A stretch of DNA of 64,000 nucleotides, from NCBI RefSeq assembly GCF_001613385.1, contig NZ_BDCG01000004.1, positions 186,001-250,000 of the forward strand, given 5' to 3'. The notes below the pieces were generated by a model that made no database searches, was not told the DNA's origin, and saw nothing but the letters and a program-made list of their open reading frames with translations. The position numbers and the translations under genes are program-made. The DNA is from Nocardia flavorosea NBRC 108225 (GTDB taxonomy: Bacteria; Actinomycetota; Actinomycetes; Mycobacteriales; Mycobacteriaceae). Of the stretch, positions 23,629 to 32,864 are shown in pieces. Positions within the stretch are counted from its first letter, which is position 1. Every line of letters begins with the position of its first letter.

Positions 23629-24369
23629 TCAGCGTAAGTGGCTGTCGAACCAGTCGAAGATGCGGGTTTGCGAGTCGATGAGTTCGTCGGCGTCGTCCTC
23701 GTCGTCGCCGGGTTGGTCGGCGCGGTGCAGCAGACCCGGGTAGGTCACCACCAGACTGGCGACCGCGGCGCGGGCAGTGGCGTCGCGGAGTTGGTCTATC
23801 TCGTCGGCGGGAGTGGTCGATTCCGCGCCGAACAGGCCGAGCCACGGAGCCTGTAGCCGGGGGGCGGCAGTGACGAGGGCTTCGGCCTGGTCGGCCAGCG
23901 GAGCGGTGATACCGCGGGCGGCCACGCTGATCGCGGCGCCGATCGGCCGGTTGGTCGCCACCAGGAACGCCGCGGTGCCGGCGGTGTCGAAACCGAGGGC
24001 GCCGATGCAGTCGGGGAAGACCCCGCGATTGGTGAGCCAATCGAAGCAGGCGTCGAAATCTTCGAACAGTTCGTCGCCGTATACCCCGGCCGAAGAGGCA
24101 GTGGCCCGGTGGAAGAGGTTCGGCGCGACCACCAGCCAGCCTTCGCCGGCGAGGGCGCGCATGAACTCCAGCAACGATCCGGTGAACTCACGGGATTCGT
24201 GGAGCAGCACGATCCCGCCACGGGCATAGCCTTCCGGTTCGATCACCGTGATGGGCACGTGCTCGTCGGTAGCGGGGCTGGTGGCGGCCGCTGTCGGCTC
24301 TTGATCGGGTCCGGGGGTTTCCGGCTCGTGGCGCCGCAGGGGCGCAATATCGTCATAAGTGCCCGACAT
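23629..24369 (-). CDS. dienelactone hydrolase-like alpha/beta hydrolase
   Basis: A 246-residue protein. After a ~40-residue acidic, Pro/Thr-rich leader comes the alpha/beta hydrolase fold: GGIVLLHESREFTGSLLEFMRALAGEGWLVVAPNLFHR, then IGALGFDTAGTAAFLVA, and a late LLHRAD that may hold the catalytic His. In dienelactone hydrolases the nucleophile elbow reads GxCxGG; here it reads GFDTAG, with Asp at the nucleophile position. Asp nucleophiles are known in haloalkane dehalogenases and epoxide hydrolases, so it is either an unusual hydrolase or an inactive relative. It is divergent from the aminotransferase gene at 24464. Confidence 0.82.
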   Translation of the reverse strand: MSGTYDDIAPLRRHEPETPGPDQEPTAAATSPATDEHVPITVIEPEGYARGGIVLLHESREFTGSLLEFMRALAGEGWLVVAPNLFHRATASSAGVYGDELFEDFDACFDWLTNRGVFPDCIGALGFDTAGTAAFLVATNRPIGAAISVAARGITAPLADQAEALVTAAPRLQAPWLGLFGAESTTPADEIDQLRDATARAAVASLVVTYPGLLHRADQPGDDEDDADELIDSQTRIFDWFDSHLR

Positions 24370-24463
24370 GTTCCCAGCGTAGGGCGATATCCGCGGAGCG
24401 GGAAGAACTGGCAGGTGAACAGCCCGAACGTGGCACGATCGAGATCGGAACTAAGCTCGATAC

Positions 24464-25540
24464 GTGACCGCGCACATCCGGCCGGACCTCGATTCCATTC
24501 CGGCGTACGTTCCCGGCCGCAGCCATCCCGGCGCGGTCAAACTGGCGAGCAACGAAACGACCGTCGGTCCGTTGCCTGCCGCGAGCAAAGCCGTCGCTGA
24601 GGCGGTGGAGCTGGCCAACCGCTATCCGGACAATCAATCCGGCGAACTACGAGCAGCGCTCGCGGAGTTTCTCGGCGTGACGCCGGCCGAGGTCGCGGTC
24701 GGCTGCGGGAGTGTGGCGCTGTGCCAGGAGCTGGTGCAGATCACTTGCGGGGATCCGTCCGACGAAGTGCTTTTCGCGTGGCGTTCGTTCGAGGCGTACC
24801 CGATCATCACCCAGGTCGGTAACGCGACCGCGGTGACGGTGCCGCTACGCGACCATGTGCACGATCTGGACGCCCTGGCGGCCGCGATCACCGACCGGAC
24901 CCGGCTGGTGTTCGTCTGCAATCCGAACAACCCGACCGGTACCGCGGTCGGCGCGGCAGAGCTGGCCCGTTTCCTGGACCGGGTACCCGCCGGCGTGCTG
25001 GTGGCGCTGGACGAGGCGTACTACGAGTACCTGCGCATTCCCGGTGACCATCCCGACGGTGTGGAACTGGGACGGACACGGCCGAACGTCGTTGTGCTGC
25101 GGACCTTCTCGAAGGCCTACGGATTGGCCGGTCTGCGGGTCGGGTACGCGGTCGGCGCACCGGAGGTGATCGCCGCGCTGCTGAAGGTGCATATCCCTTT
25201 CAGCGTGAGCCGGGTGGCACAGGCGGCGGCCATGGCATCGCTGGAGGCTCGGCACGAACTGCTGGACCGTACCGGCACGGTGATCGCCGAACGGGAGCGG
25301 ATGCGCGCGGGCCTGCTGGCCGCGGGCTACCGGGTGCCGTCGAGCGAAGCGAATTTCGTCTGGATCGAGCTGGGCGCGGCGACGACCGAGTTCGCCGAGG
25401 CGAGCGCGGCGGCGGGGGTGCTGATCCGGCCGTTCGCGGGCGAAGGTGTGCGGGTCACCGCCGGTGATCCGCACGAGAACGACCTGTTCCTGCGATTCGC
25501 CACGGCGGCGGAAACTGTCGCGCGTTTTGTGGGCGCCTGA
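24464..25540 (+). CDS. pat: histidinol-phosphate/aromatic amino acid aminotransferase
   Basis: A 358-residue fold type I PLP enzyme of the HisC/Pat group: KLASNETTVGPLP at the N-terminus, FVCNPNNPTGT, ALDEAYYEYL, and the lysine motif RTFSKAYGLAGLRVGYAVG, with LRFATAAE near the end. In mycobacteria the second hisC-like gene encodes an aromatic aminotransferase (Pat). With no other his genes nearby, that role (phenylalanine/tyrosine synthesis) is more likely than histidine synthesis, though not certain. The start is a GTG at 24464. Confidence 0.85.
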   Translation: MTAHIRPDLDSIPAYVPGRSHPGAVKLASNETTVGPLPAASKAVAEAVELANRYPDNQSGELRAALAEFLGVTPAEVAVGCGSVALCQELVQITCGDPSDEVLFAWRSFEAYPIITQVGNATAVTVPLRDHVHDLDALAAAITDRTRLVFVCNPNNPTGTAVGAAELARFLDRVPAGVLVALDEAYYEYLRIPGDHPDGVELGRTRPNVVVLRTFSKAYGLAGLRVGYAVGAPEVIAALLKVHIPFSVSRVAQAAAMASLEARHELLDRTGTVIAERERMRAGLLAAGYRVPSSEANFVWIELGAATTEFAEASAAAGVLIRPFAGEGVRVTAGDPHENDLFLRFATAAETVARFVGA

Positions 25541-25926
25541 CGGCACCGTCCGAGCCCTGCCACGCAGGCGTCGTCCGCGCCCTCGGCCCGCCCGTGAGCT
25601 ACGGGCGGGCCGGCAGAGCAAACAGATCCCGGTGCCGCCGACTGTACGATCGGCAGATACCCGACCAGCGGTCGAGTGGATGCGGCGACGAGGGGAAGGG
25701 CTTCGTATCTGCGTAGCCTGCACGTCGCTGCCGGAGGGGGATCACAGCCCCTTCGGATCCGTCGGCACGGTCTGGTGTCCGCGGTGGCGTCGTAATCAGA
25801 GTGTCCGTGACCGGGGCAATCCGCATGCTGGGAGCCGTCGGCGCCCGGCTCCCGCAATGGCCTCGTCCTGCCAGGAGGCCGGTGTAGCACCTCCACCGGC
25901 GGCCGAGCCGAGTGGTGAGAGGCGGC
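25541..25926. other. gene-free convergent region with hairpin at 25584-25612
   Basis: About 390 bp without a convincing frame. A perfect 12-bp stem (CGGCCCGCCCGT, 25584-25595, with 25601-25612) shortly after the aminotransferase stop is a likely terminator, though no T-run follows. Confidence 0.5.
25584..25612. terminator. GC-rich hairpin after the aminotransferase gene
   Basis: A perfect 12-bp stem with a five-base loop, 43 bp past the aminotransferase stop. It lacks a T-run, as do many actinobacterial terminators. Confidence 0.5.
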
Positions 25927-27000
25927 TCAGGCGATGCCGAGGCCCTCGGAGATGGTGGGCCAGGAAGTGACCAGTTCGTCGGCCCAGTACGGCCAGGAAT
26001 GGGTGCCTTGTGGACGGAAGTGGGCGGTGTAGTCGATAGCGAGGGTGTCGAGGCGCTGAGCCAGCCGGCGGGTGCAGAAATCGGTGGCGGCCTCGAGGGG
26101 GCCGCCCATCAGCACACTCACCGGAGTCTCGGGGTTGGTCAGCACATCGTGCACACCGGGCCGTCCGCTGCCGGCGGAGAGGTAGAGCTTCTTACCGCGC
26201 AGGGCTTCCGCGTGCAGGGTGACATCATGGGCCAGCCAGGCCGGATCGTCGGGTGCGCCGAACATGTTCTCGGGGTTGCCTTTGAAGGTCGTGACCACCA
26301 TGCGGGCCTGCGCCTGGCCCAGGTCGGTGCCGGTGGAGAAGCAGCCGCTGTGGGCGCCGACGGCGGAATAGAGTTCGGGTTTCCGGATGGCCAGCATCAT
26401 GGCCCCTTCGGCGCCCATGGAGGTTCCGACCACGGCATTACGACCGTTGCCGGCGAATTCGGCGTCGAGTAGTGGGGGGAGTTCCTCGGTGAGAAATGTC
26501 TCCCATTTGTTGATTCCGAGCACCGGGTCCGGGCGCTGCCAGTCGGTGTAGAAACTGGCGGGGCCGCCGACGGTGAAGACGACGTTCACCGGTTTGTCGG
26601 CGTAGAACTGCGCGGCACCGCCCCGGTCGAGCCAGTTGTTGCTGTCGATCTGGGTGCTGCGGCCGTCGAGCATGTAGATGGTGGGGCGGGGTTTGCTGCG
26701 GTCGGCCGGTAGCAGGACCATGACCTGCACCGTGCGGTGCATGGCCGGCGAATCGACGAATACCCGCATCAGGCGTTCGTGCACCGGCTGGACGCCCACG
26801 ATGGCGGCCCGCGGCGCCCGGACCGCCTCCGGGCGTTCGACCGGTCCGGGGTCCTCCGCCGAGCCGGTACCGGGCTGAGCGGGCGCGGTATGCAGTCCGT
26901 CGGGGTCTGCGTGCGCTGCGCCCGGCGCGACAGCCCCGCACAGGGCGACGGCGCCCGATACGACGGTGGCCAGGCCGACGCGATACCTCATGGCGCCCAT
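25927..27000 (-). CDS. mycolyltransferase (antigen 85/corynomycolyl transferase family)
   Basis: A ~357-residue secreted esterase-fold enzyme. Signal peptide: MRYRVGLATVVSGAVALCGAVAPGAAHA. Domain features are VQVMVLLPADRSKPRPTIYMLDGR, the nucleophile elbow AVVGTSMGAEGAMMLA (catalytic Ser in GTSMG), and the catalytic His in GTHSWPYW. These enzymes move mycolic acids onto trehalose and arabinogalactan in the cell envelope, so the host must make mycolates. A start at 26991 (MRYRVG) or 27024 is also possible. Confidence 0.9.
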   Translation of the reverse strand: MGAMRYRVGLATVVSGAVALCGAVAPGAAHADPDGLHTAPAQPGTGSAEDPGPVERPEAVRAPRAAIVGVQPVHERLMRVFVDSPAMHRTVQVMVLLPADRSKPRPTIYMLDGRSTQIDSNNWLDRGGAAQFYADKPVNVVFTVGGPASFYTDWQRPDPVLGINKWETFLTEELPPLLDAEFAGNGRNAVVGTSMGAEGAMMLAIRKPELYSAVGAHSGCFSTGTDLGQAQARMVVTTFKGNPENMFGAPDDPAWLAHDVTLHAEALRGKKLYLSAGSGRPGVHDVLTNPETPVSVLMGGPLEAATDFCTRRLAQRLDTLAIDYTAHFRPQGTHSWPYWADELVTSWPTISEGLGIA

Positions 27001-27255
27001 ACTGCCAGACCCGGCGGTGTGCACCGGAATACCGAAAGACGCCTATTTATATGCTCTGACCAGCGTTTTCTATGGTATTGCCGCGGAATGGATCTCGGGT
27101 GGTGACGATCGACTCGCGGACGGGGGCCGTATCGTTCGCACCGGTCATCGCGGGTCGGCCGGCCGGTGTGCCGGTGCTCACCCGGACCCGGCGGACCCGC
27201 CGGACGCGCGGAGTAATCTCGCTTCGGGAGCCGGACCGGATGGAGAGAGGACCTC

Positions 27256-28404
27256 GTGACGGGCGCGCGGATGGTGGGGCTTTTCGCCGGGATCGGAGGG
27301 CTGGAGCTCGGACTGGCGGCGCACGGCTGGCACAGCACGCTGCTGTGCGAGATCGAACCCGGTGCGCGGGCGGTACTGGGGGCACGTTTTCCCGATGCCG
27401 AACTCCACACCGATATCACCCGGTTGCGGGCGCTGCCACCGGAAACCGAGCTGGTAGCAGCGGGGTTCCCGTGTCAGGACCTGTCCCAGGCCGGCCGCAC
27501 CGCCGGGATCACCGGAACCAAATCCAGTCTGGTCGACCATGTGTTCCGCCTGGTCCGGCGTAAACGCGGACCGCGCTGGTTGCTGATCGAAAACGTGCCG
27601 TTCATGCTGCAACTAGGTCGCGGTGCGGCCATGCGCCATATCACCGATGCACTCGATGAACTCGGCTACACCTGGGCCTACCGGGTGGTGGATGCGCGGG
27701 CATTCGGCCTGCCGCAGCGGCGCAATCGGGTGCTCATGCTGGCCTCACGGACCGAGGACCCGCGCACCGTGCTGTTCGCCGACGACGCCGGACCGCGACT
27801 ACTGGGTTGTGTCGAGACCGACCCGTGCGGTTTCTACTGGACCGAGGGTGTGCGCGGCCTGGGCTGGGTCGTCAACGCTGTGCCGACCCTCAAGGGCGGG
27901 TCCGGACTGGGCATTCCGAGCGCGCCGGCGGTGCGGTTGCCGTCCGGGGAAATCGTCACGCCGGGGATCACCGATGGTGAACGCCTCCAGGGGTTCGCTC
28001 CCGGCTGGACCGAGCCGGCGCTGGCGGTGCCCGGTTTCCGGCCCGGTCAGCGCTGGCGGCTGGTGGGTAATGCGGTGAGTGTGCGGATGGCGTCGTGGGT
28101 GGGGTCGCGGCTGCGGATGCCGGGTGAACCGATACCGGGGCATATTCCGCTACCGCCCGGAAGCCCGTGGCCCGGGGCGGCGTGGGGACATGCCGGGCAG
28201 GCGTTCGAGGTGCCGTTGTCGCCGTGGCCGGTCCACGAACCCTACGAGGATCTGCGGTTCTTTCTCACCGACACCCGGTTGCTGTCGGCGCGGGCCACGG
28301 CCGGTTTCCTGCGCCGGACCGGGATGGGCACCCTGCGTTTCCCGGCTGGTTTCCTCGACGATGTGCAGGCGCATCTGGTGCGGATGGGTGGTTCGGCGGC
28401 ATGA
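27256..28404 (+). CDS. DNA (cytosine-5)-methyltransferase (Dcm type)
   Basis: A 382-residue C5-methylase. Motif I VGLFAGIGGLELGLAAHGW, motif IV AAGFPCQDLSQAGRT (catalytic Cys), motif VI ENVPFML, motif VIII FGLPQRRNRVLMLAS and motif X VGNAVSVRMASWVG are all present and ordered. The target-recognition region (~195-260) is short, and a C-terminal extension of ~100 residues (SPWPVHEPYEDLRFFLTDTRLLS...) is unassigned. It starts at a GTG and its stop overlaps the start of the vsr gene (ATGA). No restriction endonuclease gene is seen nearby. Confidence 0.93.
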   Translation: MTGARMVGLFAGIGGLELGLAAHGWHSTLLCEIEPGARAVLGARFPDAELHTDITRLRALPPETELVAAGFPCQDLSQAGRTAGITGTKSSLVDHVFRLVRRKRGPRWLLIENVPFMLQLGRGAAMRHITDALDELGYTWAYRVVDARAFGLPQRRNRVLMLASRTEDPRTVLFADDAGPRLLGCVETDPCGFYWTEGVRGLGWVVNAVPTLKGGSGLGIPSAPAVRLPSGEIVTPGITDGERLQGFAPGWTEPALAVPGFRPGQRWRLVGNAVSVRMASWVGSRLRMPGEPIPGHIPLPPGSPWPGAAWGHAGQAFEVPLSPWPVHEPYEDLRFFLTDTRLLSARATAGFLRRTGMGTLRFPAGFLDDVQAHLVRMGGSAA

Positions 28405-28832
28405 CCGGCGAACCCGCCCGCAGCAGCCACCGCCCGGCCACCGATCCGGTGACCAGCGCGCGGATGTCGCGGCAGCGGCGGGCGCATACCGCGCCGGAAC
28501 TGGCATTGCGGCGCGAACTGCACCGGCGCGGTATCCGCTACTTCGTGGATCGGGCCCCGATCCGTGGTCAGCGGCGGCGGGCGGATCTGGTGTTTCCGCG
28601 GCGCCGGGTCGCGGTGTATGTGGACGGGTGTTTCTGGCATCGCTGCCCGGTCCATGCGACCGACCCGAAGAACAACGCGGAGTGGTGGGCGGAGAAACTG
28701 GCCGGCAATGTCGCACGCGATCGGGCCACCGACGCGGCCTTGACCGCTGCGGGTTGGCAGGTGGTTCGGATATGGGAGCACGAAGACCCGGTGTGCGCGG
28801 CGGACCGCGTGCAGACGGCCTTGGAGTCCTGA
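28401..28832 (+). CDS. vsr: very short patch repair endonuclease (Vsr)
   Basis: A 143-residue endonuclease. RMSRQRRAHTAPELALRRELHRRGIRYFVDRAPIRGQRRRADLVFPRRRVAVYVDGCFWHRCP is the full Vsr signature: the catalytic Asp lies in RRADLVF, and DGxFWHxCP supplies metal- and zinc-binding residues. Vsr nicks at T:G mismatches that arise when 5-methylcytosine deaminates, protecting sites modified by its partner methylase. It overlaps the methylase gene by four bases, so the two are co-translated. Confidence 0.93.
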   Translation: MTGEPARSSHRPATDPVTSARMSRQRRAHTAPELALRRELHRRGIRYFVDRAPIRGQRRRADLVFPRRRVAVYVDGCFWHRCPVHATDPKNNAEWWAEKLAGNVARDRATDAALTAAGWQVVRIWEHEDPVCAADRVQTALES

Positions 28833-29187
28833 GCGGAATTCCGCAGCTGAGGTCGGTACAACTCCGGGCGGCGGCTGGGCGCAGGGCAACCTTGTATGAA
28901 CTTCCGGGCCGAGCTGGGGGGTCGCTGTTATCGCCTGGACGTCGGTCGGCGGTTGGTACACATCGGGGAACATGTGAACACGGTCGAACGGGTGTACGTG
29001 CGCAAAAAGGGCAGATCCGGACGGCCGTGCGGGCGAGCGGAACCGCGGCCGGTAGCGCCCAGAGGCGTCGGCGCGGTGCTTGATCACGGTGTGCACCCCA
29101 GTAGTGGGGTGCACCCTGTTGGCTGCCCTCGTGGTCCGGGCCGAGACTCTTGCGGAAGTCCGAGAAGGCGGCATTAGGGTCGGTGTC
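28833..29187. other. intergenic region with a 24-bp hairpin
   Basis: 355 bp between vsr and the mycothiol-dependent enzyme gene. A short frame at 28896 lacks family features. The notable element is the hairpin at 29091-29114. Confidence 0.45.
29091..29114. promoter_or_regulatory. perfect palindrome (10-bp arms, GTAG spacer)
   Basis: GTGCACCCCA at 29091-29100 is the exact reverse complement of 29105-29114. It lies 74 bp before the GTG of the mycothiol-dependent enzyme and 259 bp after vsr. No T-run follows, so an operator seems as likely as a terminator. No regulator gene lies next to it. Confidence 0.5.
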
Positions 29188-29907
29188 GTGCCCAGGGATC
29201 TGATCGAATCGCTCACCACGCGGATGGCGGCGGTTGCCGCGGCGACCACCGAATTGCTTGCGACTGTGGATACGCTCGACGATGCGTCGCTCGCCGACGC
29301 GTCCGCGCTTCCCGGCTGGACCAGGGGGCATGTACTCGCGCATATCTCGCGTAATGCCGACAGCCTGGTCAATCTGCTGCTCTGGGCGCATACCGGAGTG
29401 GAGACGCCGCAATACGCGAGTGCCGCGCTGCGCGATGCCGATATCGAGCTGGGTGCCCCGCGTCCGCTCGCCGAACAGCGGGCCGATCTGGTGGACTCGG
29501 CGGATCGGTTGATCGGGATGGCTCGAGTGCCGACTGCCGAGCAGTGGCAGGTGGAAGTTCGCACGCGGCAGGGGCGGCCGTTGCCGGCGCACCGGATTCC
29601 CTGGATGCGGTTGCAGGAGTTGTTGATCCACCATGTGGACCTGAATGCCGGCTACACCCCGGCAGATTGGCCGGCGGATTTCGTAGCGGAACTGCTCGCC
29701 GAGGTCGCCGCCGATCTGGGCGCGCGCCCGGACGGGCAACCGTTCGAAATCCGGGCGACCGATACCGGTTTCGGCGCGATCGTCGGCACCGGTGCCCCGG
29801 ATCGGAAGGTAGCGGCACCGGCCGCAGCGTTGCTGGCCTGGCTACTGGGACGCGGTGCGGACGAGACTCTGCCCGCGGAGCTCCCGCAGCTGCCCGCTTG
29901 GCGCTGA
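29188..29907 (+). CDS. maleylpyruvate isomerase family mycothiol-dependent enzyme
   Basis: A 239-residue protein of the DinB/MDMPI fold: LPGWTRGHVLAHISRNADSLVNLL in the N-terminal four-helix bundle and MRLQELLIHHVDLNAGY, giving the His/Glu/His metal site. A C-terminal domain (~150-235) follows. Members use mycothiol, the actinobacterial low-molecular-weight thiol, as a cofactor in isomerisation or detoxification. I chose GTG 29188 because similarity begins there; the frame is open back to 29080. Confidence 0.85.
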   Translation: MPRDLIESLTTRMAAVAAATTELLATVDTLDDASLADASALPGWTRGHVLAHISRNADSLVNLLLWAHTGVETPQYASAALRDADIELGAPRPLAEQRADLVDSADRLIGMARVPTAEQWQVEVRTRQGRPLPAHRIPWMRLQELLIHHVDLNAGYTPADWPADFVAELLAEVAADLGARPDGQPFEIRATDTGFGAIVGTGAPDRKVAAPAAALLAWLLGRGADETLPAELPQLPAWR

Positions 29908-30214
29908 CCCGCGGCATACCCTGGTCTGCGCTGGACAAGGCGTCTCCGCCGACGTCGGCCCGTGCAGGGCCGGCAGGTGTCGAGTCGTGTGCCCGGCTCC
30001 TGCTGGGCCGAGCACATGTCCCGCTGATCCAGGGCAGCAGATGCGGTGGTCGGCCGCCGCCGACCTTGCGGCTGTGGGAAATGCGGCACAGCGCACTGCG
30101 GGCGGCGGTGTGCGGCTACCGCGTCCGGCACCCAGCGATAGATGCCTGGGGGTCCGTACCGAGCAGAACCGGCCGGCACCCGTGTAGGTGCCGGCCGGTT
30201 GCGTATCGCCTGTA
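29908..30214. other. convergent intergenic region
   Basis: About 300 bp with no convincing gene on either strand, ending in the strong hairpin at 30167-30200. Confidence 0.45.
30167..30200. terminator. strong hairpin at the 3' end of the MMPL gene
   Basis: A perfect 14-bp stem, 30167-30180 with 30187-30200, closes a six-base loop. It sits 15 bp past the leftward MMPL stop and can also stop transcription from the left. Confidence 0.75.
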
Positions 30215-32599
30215 TCAGACCCCGGCGGGTTCCTCGACTGCCTTCGTCTTGGCACGTTCCTGCAGTTCGCGCAGCTTCGTCCCTTCGACGTCGATATCGG
30301 GCAGGATCCGGTCCAGCCAGGCCGGCATCCACCAGGCCCATTTGCCGAGCAACACCAGCAGTGACGGGATCAGCACCATCCGCACCAGGAAGGCGTCGAA
30401 GAAAACGCCCGCTGCCAAGGCGAAGCCCATGGATTTGGAGGTGATGTCGGGCGAGAGCATGAAACCGCCGAAGACCGAGATCATGATGATGGCCGCCGCG
30501 GCGACCACGCGGGCGCCGTGATGGTAGCCGTCGACCATGGCCTTTTTCGGTTCCTTGCCGTGGACGTATTCCTCGCGCATCCGGGTCACCAGGAATACCT
30601 GGTAGTCCATGGCCAGACCGAATACCAGCCCGATCAGCACGATGGGCAGGAAGCTGATGATCGGATGGGTGTCGTCGACGAGGCCGAAGGCGCCTTCCTG
30701 GAAGATCAGCACCGTGACCCCGAAGGTCGCGGCCATCGAGAGCAGGAAGCCGAGCGCGGCGGTCAGTGGCACCAGGATCGACCGGAACACCAGTAGCAGC
30801 AGGATGAATGCCGCCACCGCGACGATGGCCATGTACGGGATGATGCTGTCGAGCAGCACGCTGTTGACATCGGCGTAGATGGCCGTCTGACCGGTGATGC
30901 CGTATTCCATGCCGTACTGATCCCGCAGTGCGGCTTCGGCATCGCGGGCGTGTTCGACCAGATTCTGTGTTTCCGCACTGTTGGGCCCGGTTTCGGGTAC
31001 CACCTGGAACAGCGCGGCCTGGCCGTCCCTACTCGGCTGCGCGACGCTCAGGTAATCCACGCCCTCGTAGCCCGTCAGTTGATCCCGGAGTGCGGTGAGC
31101 GCGGCATCGCGCTGCTCGGTGGGCGTCTCGGAGAGATCGACCGCGACCACCAGCGTGCCGTTCTTGCCCTCGCCGAAGCCCGCGGTCTGTAGTTCGTAGG
31201 CCTTCCGGACCGAGGAGTCCTCCGGCATGCTGTCGCCGCCGGGCAGGCCGAGCTCGAGCTGGGCTGCCGGGGCGGCGAGCGCGCCGAGGACGATCGCGCT
31301 GATGATCAGCGTGAGCACCGGTACCCGGGCGATGAGCCGCGCGAAACGCATCCCGTTGGTGACCGAGGTGTCGTCTTCGGGATCGTGCTGGGCGATCAGC
31401 GGCAGTTTCGGTTTGAACAGCGATTTACCGAGCGCGCCGAGCAGGGCCGGCATCAGAGTGGTGGCCGCGAGTACGGCGAACCCGGCGGCGAGGGCGCCGC
31501 CGACACCCATCGCGGTGAGGAAGCTGATGCCGACCACGGACAGGCCGAGCAGTGCGATCACCACGGTCAGCCCGGCGAAGACGACGGCCGAACCGGCGGT
31601 GCCCACCGCGACACCCGCGGCTTCCTCCGGTGAATCCTGGACGGCGAGTTCGTGTTTGTACCGGGAGACGATGAACAGGGCGTAGTCGATGGACAGTGCC
31701 AGGCCGATCATCGACGCCAGGATCGGCGTGAACGTCGGGACCTCGGTCAATGAGGTGCCGGTCAGGATGAGGGCGCCCGCGGAGGCGACGCCGACGATTC
31801 CGGTGATGATCGGGACGAAGGCGGCCACGATGGCACCGAAGGCGATGATCATGACGATCAGCGCGACTCCGATACCGATCATCTCGGCCTGCCCCGTTTC
31901 GGGCTGGGTCTGCGCGATGGCGCCGCTCATCTCGACGGTGAGCCCGGCGTTACGGCCTTCTTGGGCGATGGCCTCGGCGGCCTGCCGGTGTTCCTCGGTG
32001 ATATCGGCGAAGGTCGGCATCGTGAACTTCACGTCGATCACGGCGACCGTTTGCGGCCGGTCTTCGCTGAGCACGTTCAGCGGGGCGCCACCGCACAACG
32101 CTTTGAAGTCAGGAGAGTTCTGACCGTCGAGGCAGTTCGGTTCCGGCATGGGCGGGGCTCGGCCGGGTTCGAGACCGGCCGCTGCCGCGGCCTGTTCCGC
32201 GGCGGCCTCCTGGCTGGCCGGCATCATCACGGTCGCGGTGACCGGGTTGACGACCGGTTCGCTGTGGTCGACGATATCGAGTTCGTTCAGCCGCTGGACC
32301 AGCGCGTCCAGTGCCGTCATATTGGGTTCGTCGGTCAGCGTGCCACTCGGTGCGGCGATGACGTATTGACCGGTGACGGCGTCGATGCTGAACATCGAGG
32401 CCATCTGCGGCATATGTTCTTCGAGGATGGCTGTGGCCCGTTCCGAGGGCAGGCCCGGCATTTCGAAGCTGTCCTGGAACGGTTTGGCCAGCGCGCCGGC
32501 GGCCCCGCCGAGTAGGACGAGTATCAGTGCCCATACGGGCAGCACTATCCATTTCCGGCGGAAAGCGAACTTTCCCCATCTGTACAGGAATACGGACAC
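30215..32599 (-). CDS. MMPL-family RND transporter
   Basis: A 794-residue exporter with two six-TM halves and two large extracytoplasmic loops. Signatures: IGLALSIDYALFIVSRYKHEL (TM4) and GLAMDYQVFLVTRMREEYVHG (TM10), each with the proton-relay Asp-Tyr. The first loop contains a cysteine pair (CLDGQNSPDFKALC), a possible disulphide. The C-terminus LPDIDVEGTKLRELQERAKTKAVEEPAGV is cytoplasmic. Relatives export envelope lipids or drugs. It is divergent from the TetR gene at 32865, with palindromes between. Confidence 0.92.
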   Translation of the reverse strand: MSVFLYRWGKFAFRRKWIVLPVWALILVLLGGAAGALAKPFQDSFEMPGLPSERATAILEEHMPQMASMFSIDAVTGQYVIAAPSGTLTDEPNMTALDALVQRLNELDIVDHSEPVVNPVTATVMMPASQEAAAEQAAAAAGLEPGRAPPMPEPNCLDGQNSPDFKALCGGAPLNVLSEDRPQTVAVIDVKFTMPTFADITEEHRQAAEAIAQEGRNAGLTVEMSGAIAQTQPETGQAEMIGIGVALIVMIIAFGAIVAAFVPIITGIVGVASAGALILTGTSLTEVPTFTPILASMIGLALSIDYALFIVSRYKHELAVQDSPEEAAGVAVGTAGSAVVFAGLTVVIALLGLSVVGISFLTAMGVGGALAAGFAVLAATTLMPALLGALGKSLFKPKLPLIAQHDPEDDTSVTNGMRFARLIARVPVLTLIISAIVLGALAAPAAQLELGLPGGDSMPEDSSVRKAYELQTAGFGEGKNGTLVVAVDLSETPTEQRDAALTALRDQLTGYEGVDYLSVAQPSRDGQAALFQVVPETGPNSAETQNLVEHARDAEAALRDQYGMEYGITGQTAIYADVNSVLLDSIIPYMAIVAVAAFILLLLVFRSILVPLTAALGFLLSMAATFGVTVLIFQEGAFGLVDDTHPIISFLPIVLIGLVFGLAMDYQVFLVTRMREEYVHGKEPKKAMVDGYHHGARVVAAAAIIMISVFGGFMLSPDITSKSMGFALAAGVFFDAFLVRMVLIPSLLVLLGKWAWWMPAWLDRILPDIDVEGTKLRELQERAKTKAVEEPAGV

Positions 32600-32762
32600 G
32601 AGGGATTTCTCCTAGGCGAGGCCGAAACGGTTTGGTCGTATGTGCTTCTGCTGTGACGAACTGACGGCCGACGTCGTTTTCGCGGACCGGATCGCGCGGA
32701 CGGGGGTCTACCTCGGATCGCGTGATCGGTATGGATCCGCCTACACGGTGGACGCCTTGTAT

Positions 32763-32791
32763 CTACCGTACGGTAGGTAGGCTACCGGTAG
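32763..32791. promoter_or_regulatory. paired palindromes (candidate TetR operators)
   Basis: CTACCGTACGGTAG (32763-32776) and CTACCGGTAG (32782-32791) are both perfect and share the CTACC/GGTAG arms. They lie in the 265-bp gap between the divergent MMPL and TetR genes, 74 bp before the TetR start. This is a very likely binding site for that regulator. Confidence 0.68.
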
Positions 32792-32864
32792 GTTAAACGG
32801 AGGAACAAGCTCGACTTCCGGCGGCCTACCGCGCCCGGCGGCCGGGAGAACGAGAGGACCGAGC

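Noticed and set aside
28896..29177. Small frame between vsr and the mycothiol enzyme gene
   Set aside because: No ribosome site, low-complexity end, and overlaps the start of a well-supported gene in another frame.
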